Below are positions 9,385-17,628 of a DNA stretch of 64,000 bases, one piece after another. The notes under the pieces are model-generated. The model was given only the letters and a program-made list of their open reading frames with translations. It was not told the origin of the DNA and searched no databases. Position 1 is the first letter of the stretch, and the number at the start of each line of letters is the position of its first letter. The translations under genes and the position numbers were made by a program. The DNA is taken from positions 8,866,001-8,930,000 of the forward strand of contig NZ_CP045096.1 in the NCBI RefSeq assembly GCF_009184865.1. The letters are read 5' to 3'. This stretch comes from Streptomyces phaeolivaceus. Its GTDB lineage: Bacteria; Actinomycetota; Actinomycetes; Streptomycetales; Streptomycetaceae.

Positions 9385-9528
9385 GAGGGGTTTCCTGGGG
9401 GTGTCTGACGTTCACGTCTGGGTCGGGGTCGATGTCGCGCCCCGTGAAGGGGCTCGGGGCTGTTTCAATATGCGGCTCCGCCGCGCGGGCGCGACCAGCC
9501 ACCTACGGCCCGCAGTCGCGAGCGGTGC
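9385..9528. repeat. Dispersed intergenic repeat inside the pca operon (pcaF-pcaH gap)
   Basis: The gap holds a copy of a Streptomyces intergenic repeat, recognisable by CCCCGTGAAGGGGC, GCGGCTCCGCCGC and GCGCGACCAGCCAC. It can form short hairpins. It lies between pcaF and pcaH on the transcribed strand and could lower or process the distal transcript (inference). Related copies are at 26607, 42930, 44084, 46841, 53630 and 55473. Confidence 0.6.
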
Positions 9529-10731
9529 TCAACGTTCCAGTACGAGGGCGAGCCCTTGCCCCACCCCGATGCACAGCGTGGCGACGCCGACTCCCGAGCC
9601 CTTGCGCGCCAGCTGATGCGCGACCGTCCCGGCCAGCCGCGCACCCGACGCTCCCAGCGGATGCCCGAGCGCGATCGCCCCACCCTGCGGATTGAGAATC
9701 GCGGGGTCGAACTCGGGCCACTCGGCGACGCACCCGAGCACCTGCGCGGCGAACGCCTCGTTCAGTTCCAGGACGTCCAGATCACCGAACCCCCTGCCCG
9801 CCTTGGCCAGCGCACGCGTAACCGCCTCGACGGGCGCGAGCCCGAAGTACTGCGGGTCGATCGCGGCGACCCCGGTCGCCGAGACCCGCGCGAGCGGTTC
9901 GCGGCCCGTGGCCGCGAGCCCCTCCTCGTCCACCAGCAGCAGCGCGGCGGCCCCGTCGTTGAGCGGCGAGGCGTTGCCCGCGGTGACCGTGCCCCCGTCG
10001 GGGCGGAACGACGGCTTCAGCTTGGCCATGGCGGCGAGGGACGCGTCGGCCCGTACGGATTCGTCGGCGCCGAGGACGACCGGGTCGCCCTTGCGCTGCG
10101 GGATGGGGACGGGAGCGATCTCGCCGTCGAACAGACCCGCGGCCCGCGCCTCGGCCGCCTTCCGGTGGGAGGCGAGCGCGAACTCGTCCTGCTGCTCCCG
10201 GCCGATCTTGTGCTTGTCGGCGATCAGTTCGGCGGACTCGCCCAGCGGGATGGTCCACTGCGGGTCCATCCTGGGGTTGACCATGCGCCAGCCCAGCGTG
10301 GTCGAGTACAGCTCGGTGTGCCCGGCGGGGAAGGCCCGGTCGCTCTTGGGCAGGACGTACGGGGCGCGGGTCATGGACTCGACACCGCCGGCGACCGCGA
10401 TCGAGGCGTCACCCAGCGCGATGGCGCGGGCGGCCTGGATGACGGCTTCGAGGCCGGAGGCACACAGCCGGTTGACCGTCACACCCGGTACGGAGGTGGG
10501 CAGCCCGGCCAGCAGCGCGGCCATGCGGCCGACGTTGCGGTTCTCCTCGCCGGCGCCGTTGGCGTTGCCGAAGTAGACGTCCTCGATCCGGGCCGGGTCC
10601 AGGTCCGGGGTACGGGCGAGCAGTTCGCGGACGGCGTGCGCGGCGAGGTCGTCGGGGCGCAGGCCCGCCAGGCCGCCGTTGTACCGGCCGATGGGCGTAC
10701 GGACCGCGTCGACGATGTAGACGTCCCTCAT
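9529..10731 (-). CDS. pcaF: 3-oxoadipyl-CoA thiolase
   Basis: 400 residues of the thiolase family. The nucleophilic Cys90 lies in NRLCASG, the His in [16 protein letters not shown], and the second Cys in the C-terminal CIGVGQG. The last step of the pathway cleaves 3-oxoadipyl-CoA to succinyl-CoA and acetyl-CoA. ATG 10731 overlaps the pcaJ stop as ATGA. Position between pcaJ and pcaH fixes the assignment over other thiolases. Confidence 0.95.
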   Translation of the reverse strand: MRDVYIVDAVRTPIGRYNGGLAGLRPDDLAAHAVRELLARTPDLDPARIEDVYFGNANGAGEENRNVGRMAALLAGLPTSVPGVTVNRLCASGLEAVIQAARAIALGDASIAVAGGVESMTRAPYVLPKSDRAFPAGHTELYSTTLGWRMVNPRMDPQWTIPLGESAELIADKHKIGREQQDEFALASHRKAAEARAAGLFDGEIAPVPIPQRKGDPVVLGADESVRADASLAAMAKLKPSFRPDGGTVTAGNASPLNDGAAALLLVDEEGLAATGREPLARVSATGVAAIDPQYFGLAPVEAVTRALAKAGRGFGDLDVLELNEAFAAQVLGCVAEWPEFDPAILNPQGGAIALGHPLGASGARLAGTVAHQLARKGSGVGVATLCIGVGQGLALVLER

Positions 10732-11375
10732 GACTGGATCTCCTCGGGGACGCGCACCTTGGCGGCGGTCTTGGCGACGATCTCCTCGACCGTGACCCCG
10801 GGCGCGGTCTCCACCAGCACCAGGCCCTCGTCGGTCACGTCGAGCACACCGAGATCGGTGATGATCCGGTTCACACACGCCTTGCCGGTCAGCGGCAGCG
10901 CGCACTCCTGGAGGACCTTCGCCGAGCCGTCCTTGGCGGTGTGGGTCATGACCACGATGACCGTACGGGCGCCGTGGACCAGGTCCATGGCACCGCCGAT
11001 CCCGGTGATCATCTTCCCCGGGACGGCCCAGTTGGCGAGGTCGCCGTCGGCGGAGACCTGCATGGCGCCGAGGACGGCGACGTCGATGTGGCCGCCGCGG
11101 ATCATCGAGAACGACAGCGCCGAGTCGAAGTAGGAGGCGCCCGGCAGGACGGTGACGGTCTCCTTGCCCGCGTTGATCAGATCGGGGTCGACCTGGTCCT
11201 CGGTCGGGTAGGGGCCGGTGCCGAGGATGCCGTTCTCCGACTCCAGGACGACCTCGACGTCGTCCGGGAGGTAGTTCGGGATCAGTGTCGGCAGGCCGAT
11301 GCCGAGGTTGACGTACTGGCCGTCCTGAAGCTCGCGCGCGGCGCGGGCGGCCATCTGTTCGCGGGTCCAGGCCAT
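10728..11375 (-). CDS. pcaJ: 3-oxoadipate CoA-transferase subunit B
   Basis: 215 residues, beta subunit of a class I CoA-transferase. The catalytic glutamate lies in the conserved SENG motif (Glu47 within LESENGILG), preceded by the oxyanion region GIGLPTL. With PcaI it moves CoA from succinyl-CoA to 3-oxoadipate. The start overlaps the pcaI stop by one base (TGATG). Confidence 0.95.
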   Translation of the reverse strand: MAWTREQMAARAARELQDGQYVNLGIGLPTLIPNYLPDDVEVVLESENGILGTGPYPTEDQVDPDLINAGKETVTVLPGASYFDSALSFSMIRGGHIDVAVLGAMQVSADGDLANWAVPGKMITGIGGAMDLVHGARTVIVVMTHTAKDGSAKVLQECALPLTGKACVNRIITDLGVLDVTDEGLVLVETAPGVTVEEIVAKTAAKVRVPEEIQS

Positions 11376-12157
11376 CAGTCGCTCACCGTCTCTCGTGCCG
11401 CGGGCGCGGAGACCGTGCGCTGCTCGATCTTCTTGTCGGCCGCCTGCTCGGGGGTGAGGGCGATGACCCGCTGCACGAAGATCCCGGGCAGATGCACCGC
11501 GTCCGGGTCGATCTCGCCGGGCTCGACCAGCTCCTCGACCTCGGCGACCGTGATCCTGCCGGCCATCGCGGCGAGCGGGTTGAAGTTGCGGGTGGACTTG
11601 TTGAAGACCAGGTTGCCGTGCCGGTCGCCCCGGGCCGCGCGGACGAGCGCGTAGTCGGTGCGGATGCCGCGCTCCAGCACGTACTCGGTGCCGTCGAACT
11701 CGCGGACCTCCTTCGGCGGCGAGGCCAGCGAGACACCGCCGTTGCCGTCGTAGCGCCAGGGGAGGCCGCCCTCGGCGACCTGGGTGCCCACGCCGGCCGG
11801 GGTGAAGAACGCCGGGATACCGGCGCCGCCGGCGCGCAGCCGCTCGGCGAGCGTGCCCTGCGGGATCATCTCGACCTCCAGCTCACCGGCGAGGTACTGT
11901 CGCGCGAACTCCTTGTTCGCTCCGATGTACGAACCGGTCACCCGGGCGATCCGGCCCGCCGCGAGGAGGACCGCGAGGCCGGACTCCATGGCACCGCAGT
12001 TGTTCGACACCACTCCGAGACCCGAGACCCCGCGCTCGTACAGCGCCTGGATCAGCACGTTCGGCACACCGCTCAGCCCGAACCCGCCGACGGCGAGTGT
12101 CGCGCCGTCCGGCACATCGGCCACTGCCTCCAGGGCTGTGGCGACCACCTTGTCCAT
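11375..12157 (-). CDS. pcaI: 3-oxoadipate CoA-transferase subunit A
   Basis: 260 residues, alpha subunit of a class I CoA-transferase with the CoA-binding glycine motif [13 protein letters not shown] near residue 25 and [10 protein letters not shown]. It is the first gene of the pcaIJFHGBL operon and is divergent from pcaV across about 210 nt that hold the operator candidates. Partner of PcaJ. Confidence 0.95.
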   Translation of the reverse strand: MDKVVATALEAVADVPDGATLAVGGFGLSGVPNVLIQALYERGVSGLGVVSNNCGAMESGLAVLLAAGRIARVTGSYIGANKEFARQYLAGELEVEMIPQGTLAERLRAGGAGIPAFFTPAGVGTQVAEGGLPWRYDGNGGVSLASPPKEVREFDGTEYVLERGIRTDYALVRAARGDRHGNLVFNKSTRNFNPLAAMAGRITVAEVEELVEPGEIDPDAVHLPGIFVQRVIALTPEQAADKKIEQRTVSAPAARETVSD

Positions 12158-12370
12158 CCGTGAGGCCCCATCTCGTCCGTGCGCCCGGTGACCAGTTAAT
12201 CAGGGCACTGAGTATTTCAGTGAAGTTTCCTTCACGCTGCCACTCGGTGGCCCCTCCGTCAAGGCCCACCAGAACGGCGAGGTTATATGAGTACGTGCTT
12301 CTGGACACGGCGTGGAGAGTCGCGGATATTGTTCAGTGCACGAACGAACTGTCCGAGTCGAGGAGCGAAC
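12158..12370. promoter_or_regulatory. Divergent pcaI/pcaV promoter-operator region
   Basis: Three short inverted repeats are visible: ACTGA-N5-TCAGT at 12207-12221, GTGAAG-N4-CTTCAC at 12220-12235 (overlapping the first by two bases), and GTTC-N7-GAAC at 12331-12345 close to pcaV. The first pair lies 50-78 bp before the pcaI start. By analogy with S. coelicolor, a PcaV dimer would bind here and release on protocatechuate. Which repeat is the true operator is inference. Confidence 0.6.
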
Positions 12371-12832
12371 ATGGCGGCGGTGGACCTCACCACGCACCCC
12401 GGGCATCTGGCCCGACGGCTGCAGCAGGCCCACTATCTGCTGTGGAACGTGATGGTCTCCGAGGAGATCACCTCCCCGCAGTTCGCGGTCCTCAACACGC
12501 TCGTCGCCGAGCCGGGGCTCGACCAGCGCACGGTGGGGGAGCGGGTGGGCCTCGACCGCTCCACGATGTCCGAGGTGATCAGCCGCCTCGGCCGCCGCGG
12601 ACTCCTGGACAAGGTGCGCGACCCGCAGGACGGCCGGCGGTTCCTGCTGCGGCTCACGGAGGACGGGGTACGTGCGCATCGCCGGCTCACGGTCCGCACG
12701 GCCCGGATGAACCAGGTGTTCCTGGCACCGCTCTCGACGGAGGAGCAGAGCGTCTTCTTCGACCTGATCCGAAGGGTCGCGGACGCCGCGGAGGAACTCC
12801 GCACCCCGGCCGAGTCCCTGGGCGCGCGCTAG
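12371..12832 (+). CDS. pcaV: MarR family protocatechuate-responsive repressor PcaV
   Basis: 153 residues with a MarR winged helix (LDQRTVGERVGLDRSTMSEVISRLGRRGL, wing around DPQDGRRFLL). The N-terminus GHLARRLQQAHYLLW places an arginine at position 15, the residue reported as critical for protocatechuate binding in S. coelicolor PcaV. It is divergent from pcaI, as in that organism. ATG 12371 is chosen for GAGGAGCG upstream. Expected role: repress pcaIJFHGBL and itself until protocatechuate binds. Confidence 0.92.
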   Translation: MAAVDLTTHPGHLARRLQQAHYLLWNVMVSEEITSPQFAVLNTLVAEPGLDQRTVGERVGLDRSTMSEVISRLGRRGLLDKVRDPQDGRRFLLRLTEDGVRAHRRLTVRTARMNQVFLAPLSTEEQSVFFDLIRRVADAAEELRTPAESLGAR

Positions 12833-12835
12833 TCC

Positions 12836-13846
12836 TCACTGAGCGGCGGCGTACACCACCCATACCTGGCCCTCCGCGAAGTTCATCGGTGTGCCGTCGG
12901 GGGTGGTGAAGGTCGTGCCGTTCGTCGGGGTCTCCCGGCGCCAGTCCGCCTCGAAGGCCTTGCCGTCCCGCAGGACCTCCGCGCGGCCCGAGCCGACCGT
13001 CTCCGTGTACGGGGTGTTGTTGCCCAGGTAGTCGTGGAACCGGGACTCGCGGATCGTCACGTACTGGACGACGACCGTGGCCGGGGCGACGCGGACGTCG
13101 TCGGTGGTGATCGTCGGGGTGCCGTCCATGGAGACCTGCCAGCGGTCGCTGTCCTCGGACCAGGTGAAGGTGAAGCGGGCCGCCGGATAGCGGACGGTGC
13201 GGGAGTCCTCAGGGGTGCCGCCGACGGGAGCGGGGCCGTAGCGGAAGCCGGTGGTGAGGGCGTCGGCGCCGGGCGGGGAGTCGATCAGCCGGTCGGGGCG
13301 CAGATACAGATTGTGCGGTACGGGCTTCTCGTCGCCCCGGAAGTACGCCCTCTCGGCGTCCTCGGGGGTCTCCGCGCGCAGCGGCGCCCGGTCTATCAAC
13401 GGCAGCAGCTTGCCCTGCGCGCCCGAGAAGGCGAGCGTCGGCTCGTCGAACTGGCGCAGCAGCTCCAGGTCGGACTCCCGGGCACTGCGCACCGGGCCCA
13501 CCGACTCCGGGAACTTCGTCGCGTACACCGCCATCAGCCTGCTGAGGCCGCCCTCGACCTGCTCGGCGTAGACGATGTCCGCGGCGTCGATACCGGTCTG
13601 GGGGCGGGCCGCGGAGACGTTGTCGATCTTCACGGCGAGCACGGAGCCGACCGGCGGCGCGCTGACCCGGTCGTCCCGGCGCCCGTCGTCGCCCCGCCCG
13701 CGCTCGTCGTCGCCGTCCGGGCCGGTCACGGTGCAGCCCGCCAGCAGGGCGGCCACCGTGAGGGCGGCGAGCAGCGGCCCCGTCGGTGAGCGGCGCCGCG
13801 CCCGCCGTACCCGGAATCCCCTGCGTATCGTGCTCGACCCGTCCAT
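12836..13846 (-). CDS. DUF3048 family lipoprotein
   Basis: 336 residues. An Arg-rich N-terminus, a hydrophobic segment and the lipobox LLAGC predict a lipid-anchored secreted protein. A low-complexity Asp/Gly/Arg linker is followed by the DUF3048 core (VKIDNVSAARPQTGIDAADIVYAEQVEGGLSR..., RSARESDLELLRQF) and its C-terminal part (GKAFEADWRRETPTNGTTF). DUF3048 proteins (YerB family) are cell-envelope proteins of unknown function. It converges on pcaV (3 nt gap) and is divergent from the alcohol dehydrogenase gene. Confidence 0.88.
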   Translation of the reverse strand: MDGSSTIRRGFRVRRARRRSPTGPLLAALTVAALLAGCTVTGPDGDDERGRGDDGRRDDRVSAPPVGSVLAVKIDNVSAARPQTGIDAADIVYAEQVEGGLSRLMAVYATKFPESVGPVRSARESDLELLRQFDEPTLAFSGAQGKLLPLIDRAPLRAETPEDAERAYFRGDEKPVPHNLYLRPDRLIDSPPGADALTTGFRYGPAPVGGTPEDSRTVRYPAARFTFTWSEDSDRWQVSMDGTPTITTDDVRVAPATVVVQYVTIRESRFHDYLGNNTPYTETVGSGRAEVLRDGKAFEADWRRETPTNGTTFTTPDGTPMNFAEGQVWVVYAAAQ

Positions 13847-13977
13847 CGTGTCTTCGATTGTGCACTTTTCCTTTCATCGATGGCTATACGGGTTCGTTTC
13901 CGACTGGTTCGTGGACGGGGTGCCGGGTACCCGTGGCGGACCCGCTGACCGAGCCGAGGGAACGGAGCGTGGGCGCG

Positions 13978-15168
13978 ATGAAGGCAGTGACGTGGCAGGG
14001 CAAGCGCGACGTACGCGTGGAGACCGTGCCCGATCCGGTGATCCAGGAGCCGACGGACGCCGTCGTCCGGATCACCTCCACCGGACTCTGCGGTTCCGAC
14101 CTGCACCTGTACGAGGTGCTCACCCCGTTCATGACGCCGGGCGACATCCTCGGCCACGAACCCATGGGCATCGTCGAGGAGGTCGGCGCCGGGGTACCGG
14201 ACCTGGCGGCCGGGGACCGGGTCGTCGTGCCGTTCCAGATCGCCTGCGGCAGCTGCTGGATGTGCCTGACCGGGCTGCCCACCCAGTGCGAGACCACCCA
14301 GTGCACCGGTGAGGGCATGGGCGCCGCCCTCTTCGGCTACACCCGGCTGTACGGCGCGGTGCCGGGTGCCCAGGCCGAGTATCTGCGCGTCCCGCAGGCC
14401 CAGTTCGGCCCGATCAAGGTGCCCGAGGGGCCGCCCGACGACCGGTTCCTCTACCTCTCCGACGTACTCCCCACCGCCTGGCAGGCGGTCGAGTACGCGC
14501 ATGTCCCGCCCGGCGGCAGCGTCGCCGTGCTCGGCCTCGGCCCCATCGGGGACATGGCCTGCCGGGTGGCCCTGCGACGCGGCGCCGAGCAGGTCTTCGG
14601 CGTCGACCTGGTGCCCGAGCGGCTGCGCCGGGCGCGCGAACGGGGCGTCGAGACCTTCGACCTCAGGGACTTCGACAGCGACAAGGAACTGATCGGCGCG
14701 ATCCAGGACCGCACCGCCGGACGCGGACCCGACTCCGTGATCGACGCCGTCGGCACCGAGGCCCACGGCAGCGAGGCCGCCCGGCTCGTCCAGAACGCGG
14801 CCGGACATCTGCCCCGCGCGGTCGGCGCGCGCTTCGCCGAACATCTGAGTGTGGACCGGCTGGCCGCCCTCCACACCGCCATCGACCTCGTACGACGCGG
14901 CGGCACGATCTCCGTCTCCGGCGTCTACGGCGGAATGGTCGACCCGCTGCCCCTGCTCACCCTGTTCGACAAGCAGATCCGGCTGCGCATGGGCCAGGCC
15001 AACGTCCGCGCCTGGAGCGACGACATCCTCCCCCTCCTCACCGACGACGACCCCCTCGGCGTCGACTCCTTCGCCACCCACCGCGTGCCGCTCACCGAGG
15101 CCCCGCACGCCTACGAGATGTTCCAGCGGAAGCAGGACGGCGCCGTGAAGATACTGATGGAGCCCTGA
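13978..15168 (+). CDS. Zinc-dependent alcohol dehydrogenase (formaldehyde-dehydrogenase-like MDR)
   Basis: 396 residues of the medium-chain dehydrogenase family. The catalytic zinc site is seen as GLCGSDLHLYE and GHEPMGIVEEVG, the structural zinc lobe as CGSCWMCLTGLPTQC, and the Rossmann motif as GLGPIGDMACRVA. The long C-terminal part with the insertion around AGHLPRAVGARFAEHLSVDRL is typical of the glutathione-independent formaldehyde dehydrogenase-like subgroup. Substrate unknown. It converges on the DNA ligase gene with 19 nt between the stops. Confidence 0.88.
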   Translation: MKAVTWQGKRDVRVETVPDPVIQEPTDAVVRITSTGLCGSDLHLYEVLTPFMTPGDILGHEPMGIVEEVGAGVPDLAAGDRVVVPFQIACGSCWMCLTGLPTQCETTQCTGEGMGAALFGYTRLYGAVPGAQAEYLRVPQAQFGPIKVPEGPPDDRFLYLSDVLPTAWQAVEYAHVPPGGSVAVLGLGPIGDMACRVALRRGAEQVFGVDLVPERLRRARERGVETFDLRDFDSDKELIGAIQDRTAGRGPDSVIDAVGTEAHGSEAARLVQNAAGHLPRAVGARFAEHLSVDRLAALHTAIDLVRRGGTISVSGVYGGMVDPLPLLTLFDKQIRLRMGQANVRAWSDDILPLLTDDDPLGVDSFATHRVPLTEAPHAYEMFQRKQDGAVKILMEP

Positions 15169-15187
15169 GCGCGCCCCGGCGGTCCGG

Positions 15188-16255
15188 TCAGGTGCCGAGG
15201 ACCTCCGCCAGGTCGTAGCTGACCGGCTCGTCCAGCTGCGCGTAGGTGCAGCTGTCGGCCGTACGGTCCGGGCGCCAGCGCCGGAAGCGGGCCGTGTGAC
15301 GGAACCGGACCCCGTTCTCCATGTGGTCGTACGCGACCTCCGCGACCTGCTCGGGCCGCAACGGCACCCAGGAGAAGTCCTTCTTCGCCGACCACCGGCT
15401 CGGCGCCCCCGGCAACCGGGCCGTCTCGTGCGCCGCCTCGTCGGACCAGGCCGCCCAGGGATGCTCCCCGACGTCCGCCAGCCGCAGCGGCTCCAGCTCC
15501 TCCACCAGTTCCGCGCGCCGCTTCATCGGGAAGGCCGCGCACACACCGATGTGCTGGAGGGTGCCCCCGTCGTCGTACAGGCCCAGTAGCAGGGAGCCGA
15601 CCACCGGCCCGCTCTTGTGGAAGCGGTACCCGGCGACCACCACATCCGCCGTCCGCTCGTGCTTGATCTTGAACATGGCCCGTTCGTCCTGCCGGTAGAG
15701 CAGCATGAGCGGCTTGGCGATCACCCCGTCCAGACCCGCCCCCTCGTACTGCTCGAACCACTGCTCGGCCAGCTCCCGGTCCGTGGTCGCCGGGGCGAGA
15801 TGCACCGGGGCCGTCACCTCCGACAGGGCCAGCTCCAGGAGCGCGCGGCGGTCGGTGAGCGGCACGTCGAGCAGCGACTCGTCGCTCAGGGCGAGCACGT
15901 CGAAGGCCACGAAGGACGCCGGGGTCGTCTCGGCCAGCATCCGGACACGGGAGTCCGCGGGATGGATGCGCTCGGTGAGGGCGTCGAAGTCCAGCCGCCG
16001 CCCGTCCCGGACGATCACGATCTCGCCGTCCATCACACAGCGCCGCGGCAACCGCTCCCGCAGCGCCGCCACCAGCTCGGGAAAGTACCTGGTCAGCGTC
16101 TTCCCGGTACGGCTGCCGATTTCCACCTCGTCGCCGTCGCGGAACACGATCGCCCGGAACCCGTCCCACTTGGCCTCGTAGTGCATGTCCGGCGGGATCT
16201 TCGCCACGGACTTGGCGAGCATCGGTTTCACGGGCGGCATCACCGGAAGATCCAT
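15188..16255 (-). CDS. ligC: ATP-dependent DNA ligase, LigC type
   Basis: 355 residues. The nucleotidyltransferase motif I is KWDGFR with the adenylated Lys29; further motifs are DGEIV, FVAFDVLAL, EGAGLDGVIAKP and FKIKHERTADVVVAG. A C-terminal OB-fold completes the minimal ligase. LigC enzymes of actinobacteria seal nicks in end-joining or excision repair, separately from NAD-dependent LigA. It is divergent from the polymerase-domain gene at 16369, and the pair equals a split LigD. No Ku gene is in the window. Confidence 0.92.
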   Translation of the reverse strand: MDLPVMPPVKPMLAKSVAKIPPDMHYEAKWDGFRAIVFRDGDEVEIGSRTGKTLTRYFPELVAALRERLPRRCVMDGEIVIVRDGRRLDFDALTERIHPADSRVRMLAETTPASFVAFDVLALSDESLLDVPLTDRRALLELALSEVTAPVHLAPATTDRELAEQWFEQYEGAGLDGVIAKPLMLLYRQDERAMFKIKHERTADVVVAGYRFHKSGPVVGSLLLGLYDDGGTLQHIGVCAAFPMKRRAELVEELEPLRLADVGEHPWAAWSDEAAHETARLPGAPSRWSAKKDFSWVPLRPEQVAEVAYDHMENGVRFRHTARFRRWRPDRTADSCTYAQLDEPVSYDLAEVLGT

Positions 16256-16368
16256 GCCTTCGATTCTGCGACCGCGACACCGCGGGCGCGCGCCGAGACA
16301 GGCCCGGCATGTGGCTTCTGATTCATACCGGTATGCGGTGTATGACCGTTCCGCCTACCGTGGCTCGC

Positions 16369-17379
16369 ATGGGCGAAGCGGTGGAGCTGGAGGCGGCGGG
16401 GCGGACGGTACGGCTGTCCAGCCCCGGCAAGATCTTCTTCCCGGAGCGCGGTTTCACCAAGCTGGACCTCGCCCGGTACTACATCGCCGTCGGCCCCGGC
16501 ATCCTGCGGGCCCTGCGCGACCGGCCCACCACCCTGGAGCGCTACCCGGAGGGCGTGACGGGCGAGAACTTCTTCCAGAAGCGGGCCCCCAAGAACATGC
16601 CCGACTGGATCCCCACCGCCCACATCACCTTCCCCAGCGGGCGCAGCGCCGACGAGATGTGCCCCACCGAGGTCGCCGCCGTCGTCTGGGCCGCCCAGTT
16701 CGGCACGCTCACCTTCCATCCGTGGCCGGTCCGCCGCGCCGACGTCGACCGCCCCGACGAACTCCGCATCGACCTCGACCCCCAGCCCGGCACCGACTAC
16801 ACCGACGCGGTCCGTGCCGCCCACGAACTGCGCGAGGTCCTGCACGAGTACGGCGGACTGCGCGGCTGGCCCAAGACCTCCGGCGGCCGTGGCCTGCACG
16901 TCTTCGTACCGATCCGCCCCGACTGGACCTTCACCCAGGTACGCCGCTCCGCCATCGCCGTCGCCCGCGAACTGGAGCGCCGGATGCCGGAACAGGTGAC
17001 CACGGCCTGGTGGAAGGAGGAACGCGGCGCGAAGATCTTCGTCGACTACAACCAGACCGCCCGCGACCGCACCATCGCCTCCGCGTACTCCGTACGACCC
17101 CGCCCGCACGCACCCGTCTCCGCGCCCCTCACCTGGGACGAGGTGGGCGTCGCCGTGCCGCGCGACTTCGACCTCGCGACGATGCCGGCGCGCTTCGCGG
17201 AGCTCGGTGACGTCCACGCCGACATGGACGAGCACGCGTTCTCCCTGGAGGCGCTGTTGGAGCTGGCGGCGCGGGACGAGCACGACCACGGGCTCGGGGA
17301 TCTGCCGTATCCGCCGGAGTATCCGAAGATGCCGGGGGAGCCGAAGCGGGTCCAGCCGAGCCGGGCCAAGAAGGGGTGA
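16369..17379 (+). CDS. LigD-type DNA polymerase/primase domain protein (PolDom)
   Basis: About 336 residues of the archaeo-eukaryotic primase-like PolDom family. Visible motifs are KIFFPERGFTKLDLARYY, ENFFQKRAPKNMPDW, the metal-binding LRIDLDPQPG, TSGGRGLHVFVPI, and FVDYNQTARDRTIASAYSVRP. It adds nucleotides at DNA ends or gaps, often ribonucleotides, in repair. It is divergent from ligC. The ATG at 16369 lies just after a TACCGT -10-like element, suggesting a leaderless transcript; upstream ATGs at 16333 and 16342 are alternatives. Confidence 0.9.
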   Translation: MGEAVELEAAGRTVRLSSPGKIFFPERGFTKLDLARYYIAVGPGILRALRDRPTTLERYPEGVTGENFFQKRAPKNMPDWIPTAHITFPSGRSADEMCPTEVAAVVWAAQFGTLTFHPWPVRRADVDRPDELRIDLDPQPGTDYTDAVRAAHELREVLHEYGGLRGWPKTSGGRGLHVFVPIRPDWTFTQVRRSAIAVARELERRMPEQVTTAWWKEERGAKIFVDYNQTARDRTIASAYSVRPRPHAPVSAPLTWDEVGVAVPRDFDLATMPARFAELGDVHADMDEHAFSLEALLELAARDEHDHGLGDLPYPPEYPKMPGEPKRVQPSRAKKG

Positions 17380-17384
17380 GTCCC

Positions 17385-17526
17385 TTACGGAGCCTCGGCC
17401 GCTATTCGGCGGCAGGTGTGCAGCAGCTTCTCGTCCGTGGTGACGTCGCCGCGCAACATCGGTCGCCGACTCGGTGTACGCATGCCCCATCGACGCCCAG
17501 TCGACGTCGTCGATCCCCGTGAGCAC
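17385..17526 (-). pseudogene. Remnant of a HEAT-repeat (PBS lyase-like) protein N-terminus
   Basis: A GTG start at 17526 has a good ribosome binding site (GGGGAGG, 4 nt spacing), and the first 20 residues (GIDDVDWASMGHAYTESATD) look like the conserved start of actinobacterial HEAT-repeat proteins. Reading then slips frame around MLRGDVTTDEKLLHTCRRI and ends at TAA 17385. Only about 45 residues remain of a gene usually several hundred codons long. The family call is from memory of that motif. Confidence 0.4.
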
Positions 17527-17600
17527 AAAGCCTCCCCGTCGCACAGCGGCGGCGTACGGCAGCCACCGATCACAGCATGCCGTACGCCACTGACAACGGG

Positions 17601-17621
17601 CCGGGCCCAAGCGGAGCCCGG
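17601..17621. terminator. Hairpin downstream of the DUF1080 gene
   Basis: CCGGGC (17601-17606) and GCCCGG (17616-17621) with a 9-nt loop, about 8 nt past the stop codon of the minus-strand gene at 17629. Confidence 0.5.
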
Positions 17622-17628
17622 GGTTCCC

